A stretch of DNA of 38,795 nucleotides from Euryarchaeota archaeon UBA495 (GTDB lineage: Archaea > Thermoplasmatota > Poseidoniia > Poseidoniales > Poseidoniaceae), in assembly GCA_002496845.1 (NCBI GenBank), contig DALQ01000067.1:1-38795 (forward strand), written 5' to 3'. The position numbers and the translations under genes are program-made. This document shows positions 15,825 to 23,710 of the stretch, piece by piece (position 1 is the stretch's first letter; each line of letters opens with the position of its first letter). A model generated the notes under the pieces. The model made no database searches, had not been told where the DNA came from, and was given only the letters and a program-made list of their open reading frames with translations.

Positions 15825-16409
15825 ATGCGTCGGATCGAAGAAAGCCGGGAAATCCTCTACGTGATTCGGGCCATCGACGTGATGATGTCCTCCGGTGTCG
15901 GTCTCGAGGCGGCGATGCACACCATCGGCCGCGGAGGCTATGGCGTGATTTCGGAAGACTTTGCTTCCGTGTTGGAACGCTTGCAGAGCGGCAAATCTCC
16001 TGGTCTCGAAAAGGAACTCAAGAAATTGATGACGAAGAGCGAAACCGAGGGCTACCGACGCCTCCTGAACACCCTCTACACCAACCTCACCCAGAACACG
16101 GACATCGTGGAGACGCTGAAGAAACTCGGCGGTCGCATGGAAGAAGAGCGTTCAGAAGCCGTCAAGGAGTACATCGAAGGTCTCGGCGGATTGCCTGAGA
16201 CGATGCTGTCGGTGGGAATGCTTTCTCCGATCCTCATTGCGGTGCTGGCCCTCGCGCCACAAATCGTTCCCAAGGACCTGCAAGGCATGCTCGGCTTGAG
16301 CGGCCTCATTCCATTGCTTCCGGTTATCACCGTAGGTGGCCTCGGCGTGACGGTCCTGCTGATGGCGTTCATTGGTCGAAAAGCGCATACGACCGACCCC
16401 GGATTGTGA
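15825..16409 (+). CDS. type II/IV secretion F-domain membrane protein (TadB/GspF-like, first of two)
   Basis: A 194-residue membrane protein of the T2SSF family, the platform component on which type IV pilus-like assembly ATPases act. A cytoplasmic helical half holds the F-domain text: AIDVMMSSGVGLEAAMHTI, ERLQSGKSPGLEKELKKLM and LNTLYTNLTQNTDIVETLKK. It ends with two C-terminal hydrophobic segments (LPETMLSVGMLSPILIAVLAL and PLLPVITVGGLGVTVLLMAF). GAGGTGG overlapping the previous stop region is its ribosome site. The next gene is a second F-domain protein, matching TadB/TadC or split archaeal FlaJ-type arrangements, with the ATPase third. Its short length suggests one half of a split platform. 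Confidence 0.85.
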   Translation: MRRIEESREILYVIRAIDVMMSSGVGLEAAMHTIGRGGYGVISEDFASVLERLQSGKSPGLEKELKKLMTKSETEGYRRLLNTLYTNLTQNTDIVETLKKLGGRMEEERSEAVKEYIEGLGGLPETMLSVGMLSPILIAVLALAPQIVPKDLQGMLGLSGLIPLLPVITVGGLGVTVLLMAFIGRKAHTTDPGL

Positions 16410-16418
16410 GGTGTTCAG

Positions 16419-17150
16419 ATGCTTTGGCGCCTCATCGAATCCTTCAACGACAACCTGCCGTTGTTGCTTCTCTTGGCGATTGGCCTCGCCTTCGCCGCAG
16501 GCGGTCTCCCTCCCATGCTTGAACGCCGCCGCCGCCGTTCCATCGAGGGCGCGCTCCCCGGCTTTGTTGAAGCCTTGAGCGATGGCGTGGGGGCCGGTCT
16601 TGGTCTCCAAGAAGTGATGTCCGACCAAAGCCAGAACCAACCCGGCACGTTCGGATCCTTGCTCCGTGACGCCCTTTCAAAGAGCCACGTCACGAGCTTT
16701 GACGCATCCCTCGCCTCCTTCGCGACCAGCACCCGTTCTTCGCAAGTGCAGCGCGTCATCCAACTCATCCAGACCGCGGTGGAGCAAAATTCTCCTCTGC
16801 AGTCCGTGCTCTATGATCTTGCGAACGATTACCAGCGCCTTAACGACCTCATCGACAAGCGTGAGAAGGACCTCTCTGGCTTGGTGATGACCATTGTGCT
16901 GTTCATCTGCATCGGCCTTCCAGGTCTGCTCGCTGTTCTCATTGGACTGTTTGCTCCCCCAAGCGCAGGATACCAAATCGACAGCATCGCCACCACGTTT
17001 TCCGTCTTCTTCGGAGCGGCCAGTGCCGTGGCCGTGGCCATTTGCGGGCGAATGCTTGGACGCATGCGCGCCATGCTGTGGTGGGTTCCGTTCTGGACGA
17101 TGATTTCCATGGCCCTGTTCAACGGGGCCTTGTTGATGATTGGAGGCTGA
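16419..17150 (+). CDS. type II/IV secretion F-domain membrane protein (TadC/GspF-like, second of two)
   Basis: A 243-residue membrane protein. It starts with a hydrophobic segment (LPLLLLLAIGLAFAAGGL) and a basic MLERRRRRS stretch, then the F-domain helices ALPGFVEALSDGVGAGLGLQ and SSQVQRVIQLIQTAVEQNSP. Two or three further hydrophobic segments make up the C-terminus (GLVMTIVLFICIGLPGLLA, FSVFFGAASAVAVAI and FWTMISMALFNGALLM). With the preceding protein it would form the inner-membrane platform of a Tad/type IV pilus-like apparatus. TGAGGTG at 16407-16413 is the ribosome site. The ATPase gene starts 4 bases after its stop. Confidence 0.85.
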   Translation: MLWRLIESFNDNLPLLLLLAIGLAFAAGGLPPMLERRRRRSIEGALPGFVEALSDGVGAGLGLQEVMSDQSQNQPGTFGSLLRDALSKSHVTSFDASLASFATSTRSSQVQRVIQLIQTAVEQNSPLQSVLYDLANDYQRLNDLIDKREKDLSGLVMTIVLFICIGLPGLLAVLIGLFAPPSAGYQIDSIATTFSVFFGAASAVAVAICGRMLGRMRAMLWWVPFWTMISMALFNGALLMIGG

Positions 17151-17153
17151 AGC

Positions 17154-18389
17154 ATGTCGGACATTTTGGCGCAATACGGGCGAGTGACCATCTACAACGA
17201 GCCGAATCACCCTTCGCCGATTTACCACGTTGAGGGCAACATCGAGGCGAACCCATACGGTGACCTCGCTGCACTGCTCGAAGACGACTCCTTGGAAGAG
17301 GTGATGTACAACGGTGGGACGCAGTGCGTGAAGGTCGCGCACAGGGACCATGGCATGTGCCGCACCAACATCTGGATCGACGATGCAGACGGGCTTCAAA
17401 TCGCGACCAACATCGCCTCCTTCACCAACGTTCCCTTGGGTGACGGGCCTGGTGCAGTGCCCATCTTTGACGGCCGACTTCCCGACGGTTCCCGTGTGAA
17501 CGGCACCATCCCGCCCGTGTCGCCTGACGGCCCGACCCTGACGATCAGGAAGTTCAAGGAAGACCCCTTGACGATGATCGACCTCATCAATTTCGGAACC
17601 GTGAACTTGCGTTTGGCGGCCATGATGTGGGTTTGGATCGAGGGGCTGGACAGCCGTCCTGCCAACTTCGTCATCGCAGGTGGTACGGGTTCCGGTAAGA
17701 CGACCACGCTGAACTGCCTTGGGATGTACATTCCATGGCACCGTCGGCTGCTGACGGTCGAGGACACCGCTGAATTGCAGGTCTACCACGACCACTGGCT
17801 GCGCATGGAAACCCGCCGCGAGCGGCCAGACGGCACGCCCGAGGTCGACATGAACGACTGCCTGAAGTCCAGCCTCCGCATGCGCCCCGACCGCATCATT
17901 GTCGGTGAAGTGCGTGGTTCCGAAGCGGCGACCCTCCTCACCGCGATGAACACCGGGCACGACGGTTCCTTTGGCAGCCTTCACGCCAACACCGCGCAAG
18001 AAACGGTGACCCGCATGATCAACCCTCCAATGAGCGTCCCACCCATCATGCTGACCGGTTTGGACCTCATCATCATCCAAGCTCGCCTCCACGTGAATGG
18101 GCGCACCGCCAGGAAGATCACCGAAGTGGCTGAAGTTGCAGGTATGGAAGGCGACAAGCCCCGTTTGAACGCCATTTGGAAGTACGATGCTGCGCGCGAC
18201 GAAATCGTCGAGACCGGCATTCCCTCGCAATTCCGAGAGCGAATTTGCAACGCTGCCGGTGTGACGCCAGAGGTGTTTGAGCAACACGTCCAGCAGCGTA
18301 TGGCCATCCTCGCTGACCTTCAGCGCCGGGACATTCGCGACATCCAGACGGTGACGTCGATCATCCAGAACTTCTACGCCACCCGCTGA
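17154..18389 (+). CDS. VirB11/TadA-family secretion or pilus-assembly ATPase
   Basis: A 411-residue ATPase of the type II/IV secretion superfamily (GspE/VirB11/FlaI). Visible motifs in order are the N-terminal domain with EVMYNG, Walker A AGGTGSGKTT, an Asp box around TVEDTAELQV, Walker B RPDRIIVGEVRG and the His box GHDGSFGSLHANT. The C-terminal helical domain ends in IIQNFYATR. It should hexamerise and power the F-domain membrane proteins encoded just upstream, with GGAGGCTGA before the start as ribosome site. No flagellin or archaellum FlaH/FlaG/FlaF gene is seen, so a pilus or Tad-like system is more likely than an archaellum. Its stop abuts the convergent SAP-protein gene with no gap. 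Confidence 0.92.
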   Translation: MSDILAQYGRVTIYNEPNHPSPIYHVEGNIEANPYGDLAALLEDDSLEEVMYNGGTQCVKVAHRDHGMCRTNIWIDDADGLQIATNIASFTNVPLGDGPGAVPIFDGRLPDGSRVNGTIPPVSPDGPTLTIRKFKEDPLTMIDLINFGTVNLRLAAMMWVWIEGLDSRPANFVIAGGTGSGKTTTLNCLGMYIPWHRRLLTVEDTAELQVYHDHWLRMETRRERPDGTPEVDMNDCLKSSLRMRPDRIIVGEVRGSEAATLLTAMNTGHDGSFGSLHANTAQETVTRMINPPMSVPPIMLTGLDLIIIQARLHVNGRTARKITEVAEVAGMEGDKPRLNAIWKYDAARDEIVETGIPSQFRERICNAAGVTPEVFEQHVQQRMAILADLQRRDIRDIQTVTSIIQNFYATR

Positions 18390-18395
18390 TCAGCG
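18384..18395. repeat. 12-bp perfect palindrome spanning two convergent stop codons
   Basis: CGCTGATCAGCG is its own reverse complement. Its centre TGATCA contains the TGA of the ATPase gene on the plus strand and the TGA of the SAP-protein gene on the minus strand. It may be coincidence of two end-to-end stops; no T-run follows, so it is not a standard terminator. Confidence 0.5.
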
Positions 18396-20189
18396 CTCTT
18401 CGAGCAGCCTGGCGAGCACGTCATCGGCACGGTCGACCATGGAGCGTGCGCCGTCGACGCGGCGGTGCCGCCCGTCTCGCTCAGAAGGCGCCTCCGTTGT
18501 GCGTTCTGGCGTTTGACCCACAGGGGTGCTTCGGAAACTGGCCGCGAGTTGCTTCAACTCGCCCACGATTTCCTCGATCCTGTCGTCGGAGAGGACGATG
18601 CCTGGGGCGAGCCGTGGGATTTCAGAGGGCGAGATCAGGCCCATCTCTGCCGCAAGCACGCCTGCACATGCCATCACGCGTGGCCTTAACTCGGGGGTGT
18701 TGACCTCCAATCCTCGACGTTCGAGGTAGGAGAGGATCAGGGCTTCATGGGCTGGCTCGATGCGTCCGTCAGCGTCGTCAAGCACCGCGGAAATGAGGTC
18801 CTCGAAACCGGGCAGACCTCGTTCGAGGCGTTCCAACGTTCGGCGGTCGGTCAGGTCCATGTGGACGCTTCCGTGGAAGAGCACGCGCAGCGCTCTTTGC
18901 CTTCGGGCCGCGACGGGGTCCATCGAGGCTCGCTCAGCCATCAGGTCGACGTGGAGGTCGTACAACGCGTGGACACGCCCTGACACGGCGGCTTCGCCCA
19001 CGTCGATTCCGAGTCCTTTGACGGCCCGGAGGTATGCGCTTCGGGCTTCTGGGGTGTCGCCTTCTCCCGTCGCTTCTTCCACGGCTTCGATGAGTTGTGG
19101 GCGCAAGGATTCGAAGGTTCGCAAGGCTTCCCTCGCCCGCCACGTCGTCGGTCGTCCACGCTGTGCTTCTTCCTCTGAACGGCGGCGCTGATCGACGGCC
19201 AGAAGGCGGTGCCGAATGGCCGCTCGAACGTGTTCGCGGGACGTCTCGAATCCTTCCTTTGACAGGGAATCCAAGAAGGCCTCAACGTCTGCGTTGTCGC
19301 TGACCTGGCCAATGCTCAGGAAATGACGGCAGGCCGCCTCGACTTCTGCATCACGTCGCTCCAAGTCCTCCAAATCAGCCATCGCGTCAAGCGGAAGGTC
19401 GCCCGGCTCAAAGGCGGGGATGGGCGTTTCCTCAACCTCCATGACGAGGTCCAAGCCTTCGTCTGGCGTTGCGGCACGGGAGCGTAGGGCGGCGTCAAGT
19501 TCTGCCGCCACATCCCCGCGTGTCACGTCCACGCCCGAGGCCTGCAAGGCCTCGCGCATTCCCGCTTCTTCTTCTGCCGTCCACCCTTCAGGGTGGGCTT
19601 CGGTGAAGGCTTCCACGGCTTCGTCCACGCCATCGGAGTGCACGTGCGTCGCTTCGGGGACGGCCACGGCCGTGTGGGTGTGCTCGGGAGCGTCCTCCGG
19701 TACGGGGATCGTGAGGCTCCGTCCGCCGTCCCTCCGGAGGGAGCGCTTGATCGGGCCCCACGCTCCTCGTTGCATCTCCAGCACACCGGCAATGCGGGCT
19801 TGGAGGGTTTGTTTGGTGCCCGAGACCGGCAATTCGAGGGATTTGGCCAAGGCATGCAGGTCTTCCTTGGTTCGTTCGTTCAACGATTCCACGGTGAGCG
19901 CCTTTGCGTCGTGGTTCAGGTGAAGGTGAAGCCGTTGTCGGCGGGCTCGAATGGATCCTGTTTTCTTGATGCCAAGGGCGCCAAGAATGTCGCCGAGTTC
20001 GTTGTTTTTGAGTTGAGCAATGCCGTCGTCCGAGAGGTCCCAGGCGTCGAGGACCAATTGACTGATCAGGCGTGCGCGAAGCAAATCCACCCCGCCAGCG
20101 CGGGGCAAATCGTACGCTGCAGCGATGCTGCGCAGGTCGTCCAACTTGGCCCGGAAGAGTTCCTCGAGCATCACCTGTGGCGTGGTCAT
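18390..20189 (-). CDS. protein with three SAP-like motifs, function unknown
   Basis: A 599-residue acidic, helical protein. Near its N-terminus are three repeats of the SAP helix-turn-helix pattern: LRSIAAAYDLPRAGGVDLL, LGDILGALGIKKTGSIRARR and LHALAKSLELPVSGTKQTL. Each ends in a basic stretch (RARL, RLHL, ARIA). SAP motifs typically bind DNA. The rest is Glu/Ala/Arg-rich and probably helical, with no recognised enzyme motif, signal or membrane segment. ATG 20189 is chosen because a TATA-like element lies 34 bases upstream. It is the last gene of a minus-strand pair with the HemC-like gene, and convergent with the ATPase. A chromosome-associated role is a guess from the SAP-like repeats. Confidence 0.7.
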   Translation of the reverse strand: MTTPQVMLEELFRAKLDDLRSIAAAYDLPRAGGVDLLRARLISQLVLDAWDLSDDGIAQLKNNELGDILGALGIKKTGSIRARRQRLHLHLNHDAKALTVESLNERTKEDLHALAKSLELPVSGTKQTLQARIAGVLEMQRGAWGPIKRSLRRDGGRSLTIPVPEDAPEHTHTAVAVPEATHVHSDGVDEAVEAFTEAHPEGWTAEEEAGMREALQASGVDVTRGDVAAELDAALRSRAATPDEGLDLVMEVEETPIPAFEPGDLPLDAMADLEDLERRDAEVEAACRHFLSIGQVSDNADVEAFLDSLSKEGFETSREHVRAAIRHRLLAVDQRRRSEEEAQRGRPTTWRAREALRTFESLRPQLIEAVEEATGEGDTPEARSAYLRAVKGLGIDVGEAAVSGRVHALYDLHVDLMAERASMDPVAARRQRALRVLFHGSVHMDLTDRRTLERLERGLPGFEDLISAVLDDADGRIEPAHEALILSYLERRGLEVNTPELRPRVMACAGVLAAEMGLISPSEIPRLAPGIVLSDDRIEEIVGELKQLAASFRSTPVGQTPERTTEAPSERDGRHRRVDGARSMVDRADDVLARLLEER

Positions 20190-20222
20190 GGGCTCAACCT
20201 GAGCCGTTTCCGACTCCGTCGG

Positions 20223-20228
20223 TATATG
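20223..20228 (-). promoter_or_regulatory. TATA-like element for the SAP-protein gene
   Basis: On the minus strand CCCCATATACCG is the only A/T-rich patch in the 87-base gap between the HemC-like gene and the SAP-protein gene. Its centre is about 36 bases before ATG 20189, which would give a leader of about 10 bases in archaea, where transcription starts roughly 26 bases after the box. Confidence 0.4.
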
Positions 20229-20276
20229 GGGGTTCGCCCCGCGAAAGCACGGAAGAAGCCGATGCTGGACCGTTTT

Positions 20277-21371
20277 TCATTCGCGGTCTTCGTCCAACTG
20301 CATCATGGCGCCATGGGCTTCCATGTAGGCTTCTTCGAATTCGCCCATGAATTGTGCTCCTTTGGTCAGGGCGGCGTGTTCACTGGTCATCGCTTGGAGC
20401 ACTTCCGACCACTCCTCAAGCGCACGAACCATGCCGGTATGGGTGTGTTCGACAGGGAACACGCGCTCGCTGGACGCGCTTCCACGTCCGTGAGCGCCCA
20501 ACGTTTCGATGATGATCTCCACGCGATGCCCCTTGGTTGTCAACGAAGCCTCAGGGTTGAGCATGGACTCCAAGGTGTGCTCGTCCTCGACCTTGGCCGC
20601 TTCCATCAGCAGGGTCCGGGGACGTCGGCGTTCGACGTGGATGCCGGTGATGGGGCGCAGGGCAGCGGGGACGGCGGCCACCATCGACCGCTCGATGCGG
20701 TGTGAAATGAGGGCGCTCTCGTCGTTGAGGTGCTTTAGCCCCGTATTGGGGAAACCAGAGCGGCTGATGAGCAGCGTCAGGCCGCCCAAGGGCGGAGGCA
20801 CGAAACGAGGGCGCGTCGGATCATCGCGATGCAAACCAAGGGTGTGGCGCCGCGGTGGGCGGCCGGGCAGGCTGCGGTGGAGGGAGCGAGGGATGACGTA
20901 GCCTTCCACAGTGCCGGCTTGGCGGGCTTCCTCGTACCACGCTGTTCGCTCCGCTCCGCTCATGCCGTCCCATTCCTCGACCATCGTCCGAGGGTCGAGC
21001 AGGTTCAGGTCCGGGCGGAGTCGCGTGAGCTGCCGGTGAAGGAGAGGATGGTCACAGCCGACAACGGCCTCATGGTGGAGCATCTCCGGCTTGTCGTCGG
21101 ACACCATGACCCATGTCGGTTCTCGCCGTTGGAGGCAAGCAGCGACGGTGAGGCCGTTTTGTTCCATCTCGCCCCACATGAAGGCCGAGGCGACGAGCAA
21201 GTCGACGTGCCCGTCGTGCAGCAGGCTGATGGCGTCGGCAAGGCTTGGGGTCTCTTTGAGGACGAAGCGCGTTTGCGTGGCCTGTCCAAGCACGCCCTCA
21301 GCGTGGGAGGACGCACGGTCGTCGTCGTTGGGAGGGAGGGCGACCACGAGCCGCTCCGAATCGACCTCCAT
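20277..21371 (-). CDS. hydroxymethylbilane synthase (HemC) homologue lacking catalytic residues
   Basis: A 364-residue protein that aligns along its whole length with hydroxymethylbilane synthase, which links four porphobilinogens. The stretch GHVDLLVASAFMWGEM (residues 54-69) matches the GEIDLAVHSLKDVP block without gaps. VGCDHPLLHRQLTRLRPDLN (104-123) matches the SSLRR/ALRPDL block, and FVPPPLGGLTLLISR (190-204) matches LPAxGQGALAIECR. But the catalytic Lys-Asp pair is Phe64-Met65, the SSLRR arginines are gone, and the cofactor-binding Cys is replaced near Ala237. It should therefore not make hydroxymethylbilane; binding of a tetrapyrrole or other ligand is speculation. ATG 21371 has GAGGG upstream. 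It is divergent from the prenyl synthase gene. Confidence 0.8.
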   Translation of the reverse strand: MEVDSERLVVALPPNDDDRASSHAEGVLGQATQTRFVLKETPSLADAISLLHDGHVDLLVASAFMWGEMEQNGLTVAACLQRREPTWVMVSDDKPEMLHHEAVVGCDHPLLHRQLTRLRPDLNLLDPRTMVEEWDGMSGAERTAWYEEARQAGTVEGYVIPRSLHRSLPGRPPRRHTLGLHRDDPTRPRFVPPPLGGLTLLISRSGFPNTGLKHLNDESALISHRIERSMVAAVPAALRPITGIHVERRRPRTLLMEAAKVEDEHTLESMLNPEASLTTKGHRVEIIIETLGAHGRGSASSERVFPVEHTHTGMVRALEEWSEVLQAMTSEHAALTKGAQFMGEFEEAYMEAHGAMMQLDEDRE

Positions 21372-21431
21372 GACGTACCCTCGACGTCCCGAGGGCGCTC
21401 GACACCCGTTAAGAAGCCCTCCCTCGTCATC

Positions 21432-22421
21432 ATGACAATGACCGGGCTCAGTTCAGTCCAGGTCGAGCGTCTTTCGGACCTCAAAGACGAGGTTGACGGT
21501 GGCCTCGAAGCCCTCCTCGACGACGCAGAATCGGCGGGCGGCGGGCAAGTCGTCGCGATGGCGCGGCACGTGCTGATGAGCGGTGGGAAGCGCCTTCGCC
21601 CAGTGTTGTTCATGCTCTCCTACGATGCCGCTGGCGGATCGGATCGTGATCACGTGATGCCCCTTGCGTTGGCGTTCGAACTCATCCACACCGCGACCCT
21701 CGTGCACGACGACATGAACGACGACGCCGACGAGCGACGTGGTCGTCGAACCCTCCATCTCGAAGCGGGTCCAGAAAAGGCCCTGATTGCGGGAGATTGG
21801 CTCTTTGTTCAAGGGTTCGGACTCGGTGGCCGCTATCCAGAACGCGTGGTTCGACTGATGGCGGATTGCTGTGCGGACATCGCCGTCTCTGAATTCAAGC
21901 AACTGGACCACATCGACGATCTGACGACCTCCCCCGAGGATTACCTGGACATCGTTCGTGGGAAAACCGCTGGACCCTTCGCGGCCGGTTGTCAGTCCGC
22001 TGCCTTGTTGGCCGGCTGCACCGAAGATGAGGCCAGCGCGTTCCGAACCTTCGGCGAAGAACTTGGCATTGCCTTCCAGCTGGTGGACGACCTGCTGGAC
22101 CTTCGCGGCTCGCCGGACATGGGCAAGCCGCGTGGCGTGGACGTGGCGGAGGGCAAGATGACCCTCCCGCTGATTCACGCGTTGACCTTGTCCCACGGTG
22201 CTGATCGAACCACGCTTGCTGAACTCTTGGCGTCCTTTACCGAGGACCGCTGGGGCGAATTGATGGCCATCCTCGAGCGTTCGGATTCGCTCCATTACGT
22301 CGAACTGCTCGTCGATTTGCACTTGGAGCGCGCCGCCAACGCCCTCCGGTCTGCAGGTTCTGGACCTGCCGCCGATCTCATGATTGGCATGTTGGCCGAA
22401 ATCGGTTCGAGGACGAGGTGA
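21432..22421 (+). CDS. polyprenyl (geranylgeranyl-type) diphosphate synthase
   Basis: A 329-residue trans-prenyltransferase that makes the C20 or C25 isoprenoid diphosphate for archaeal ether lipids. It has the first aspartate-rich motif in HDDMNDDADERRG, the second in LVDDLLDLRGSPDMGKPRG, and the GGKRLRPVLF isopentenyl-binding motif near residue 50. ATG 21432 is chosen (ATG 21438 is the alternative) because the open frame upstream is antisense to the HemC-like gene and carries no family text. The chain length cannot be read reliably from the residues before the first motif. It is followed by geranylgeranyl reductase in the same direction, a sensible lipid pair. Confidence 0.9.
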   Translation: MTMTGLSSVQVERLSDLKDEVDGGLEALLDDAESAGGGQVVAMARHVLMSGGKRLRPVLFMLSYDAAGGSDRDHVMPLALAFELIHTATLVHDDMNDDADERRGRRTLHLEAGPEKALIAGDWLFVQGFGLGGRYPERVVRLMADCCADIAVSEFKQLDHIDDLTTSPEDYLDIVRGKTAGPFAAGCQSAALLAGCTEDEASAFRTFGEELGIAFQLVDDLLDLRGSPDMGKPRGVDVAEGKMTLPLIHALTLSHGADRTTLAELLASFTEDRWGELMAILERSDSLHYVELLVDLHLERAANALRSAGSGPAADLMIGMLAEIGSRTR

Positions 22422-22425
22422 GACC

Positions 22426-22473
22426 ATGGCGCGCGTGGAACAGTGGACCGTTGACCTGGCTCGTCATATCTGA
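22426..22473 (+). CDS. possible 15-residue micro-ORF between prenyl synthase and reductase
   Basis: ATG at 22426 lies five bases after a GAGGTG (22415-22420) and opens MARVEQWTVDLARHI before a TGA at 22471-22473. That TGA overlaps the GAGGTG (22472-22477) that serves the reductase start. Both parts are suggestive of coupled translation, but the first GAGGTG also codes the end of the synthase. No homology evidence. Confidence 0.25.
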   Translation: MARVEQWTVDLARHI

Positions 22474-22483
22474 GGTGTATCTT

Positions 22484-23581
22484 TTGGAATCATACGACCA
22501 TCAACTCATCGTCATTGGAGGCGGCCCTGCGGGCAGCACCGTTGCGCGGTATGCCGCAGAAGGCGGTGTTGACGTCCTGGTTGTTGACCGACGCGACCCC
22601 ATCGGTTCGCCCTTGCAATGCGGCGAACTTGTTCCCTCAAACGATGAGATGCGTCGTCTCTGTCCCGATGTCCCAGAGATGGATGACCTGTTCAAAACTC
22701 CGCCACATGCCATCTCTCGCCACTCGACGCAGATGCACCTGCTTCCACCGTCGGGCAAACCTCTGAAATTTGATTTCGATGGTTATGTCCTCAACCGTGT
22801 CGCACACGACGAGTTCCTGGTCGAGATGGCCAAAGAGGCCGGAGCCAATTACATGACCAGTTCTCGGGTCGATCGGGTTGTCGATCATACCGTGCATTTG
22901 AGGGATGGAACGGAACTTACTGCCCAGGTCATCGTTGATGCAGGCGGGCACAATGGCCCAATTCGAAGCGAATATTGGGACGAGAAATCAGTCAAAATCC
23001 CGGTGAAGTTTGCCCTTATGGACGGCGATTTCGGCGATGCGGTCGAACTTCACTTTGGTTCCATGGCTCCCGGTGGGTATGCGTGGATGTTCCCCAAAGG
23101 TCAGGGCGCCAACATTGGATTGGGAATCCAAAAGAGCTTCAGCAAAGGCAAATCCTTGAACAAATTCACCGATGAGTTCCTCTCCAAGTATGACGGTGAA
23201 ATCACGTTTCATGGTGCGGGTTCGCTGCCGATGTCTGGTACGCTGAAACGCTTTGTGAAGGGCCATTACATGCTCGTCGGAGACTCTGCTGGCATGGTGT
23301 TGCCTTCGAACGGGGCTGGAATCACCATCGCGATGATCGGTGGTCGAATCGCTGGGCAGGTCATCTCTGAACACCTCAAGACGGGTCTTCCCTTGGAAGC
23401 GTATGAAACGCGATGGAAAAAACAGATGGGGAAGGTCATGGCGAATTCAAAGCGCTCGTTCAAGATTGGCAGCATGATGTTCCGGTTGCCCGATTGGATC
23501 CTCAACATGATGTTTAATCCGTTGACAAAGGGAATCATTTGGCGAGCGGTCACGTGCCGTCGAATGTTTTGGCTTGTCTAG
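22484..23581 (+). CDS. geranylgeranyl reductase family flavoprotein
   Basis: A 365-residue FAD enzyme of the digeranylgeranylglycerophospholipid/geranylgeranyl reductase family, which saturates isoprenoid chains of archaeal lipids. It has the Rossmann motif VIGGGPAGSTVARYAAEGG near its start, an early CGEL after the dinucleotide region, and the second FAD motif MLVGDSAGMVLPSNGAG. TTG 22484 is chosen because GAGGTG lies six bases upstream and the family text begins at once; the frame is open to 22418. Its codon use is more A/T-rich than its neighbours: two sampled 60-base lines give 47-48% GC against about 60% in the RPA gene. This may be a sign of transfer or of different expression. Confidence 0.88.
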   Translation: MESYDHQLIVIGGGPAGSTVARYAAEGGVDVLVVDRRDPIGSPLQCGELVPSNDEMRRLCPDVPEMDDLFKTPPHAISRHSTQMHLLPPSGKPLKFDFDGYVLNRVAHDEFLVEMAKEAGANYMTSSRVDRVVDHTVHLRDGTELTAQVIVDAGGHNGPIRSEYWDEKSVKIPVKFALMDGDFGDAVELHFGSMAPGGYAWMFPKGQGANIGLGIQKSFSKGKSLNKFTDEFLSKYDGEITFHGAGSLPMSGTLKRFVKGHYMLVGDSAGMVLPSNGAGITIAMIGGRIAGQVISEHLKTGLPLEAYETRWKKQMGKVMANSKRSFKIGSMMFRLPDWILNMMFNPLTKGIIWRAVTCRRMFWLV

Positions 23582-23710
23582 GCGCTGGATTCACCCTTTG
23601 GCGCAAGTGATGCACCACGGAATGCGACCGGCCACGTTGGGTCCTTGAGTGGCCAATGGAGTGCGGTTTCCTTCCGTGTGGTTCAAGGCCCGTGCCTGCG
23701 ACCTTTGTGC

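Noticed and set aside
16677..18287. 536-residue minus-strand frame
   Set aside because: Antisense to the F-domain and ATPase genes, both well supported; no domain text of its own.
20271..20277. T5 run as a terminator for the HemC homologue
   Set aside because: On that gene's strand it is an A-run, with no stem before it.
20829..21431. N-terminal extension of the prenyl synthase
   Set aside because: Antisense to the HemC homologue; family text starts after 21432.
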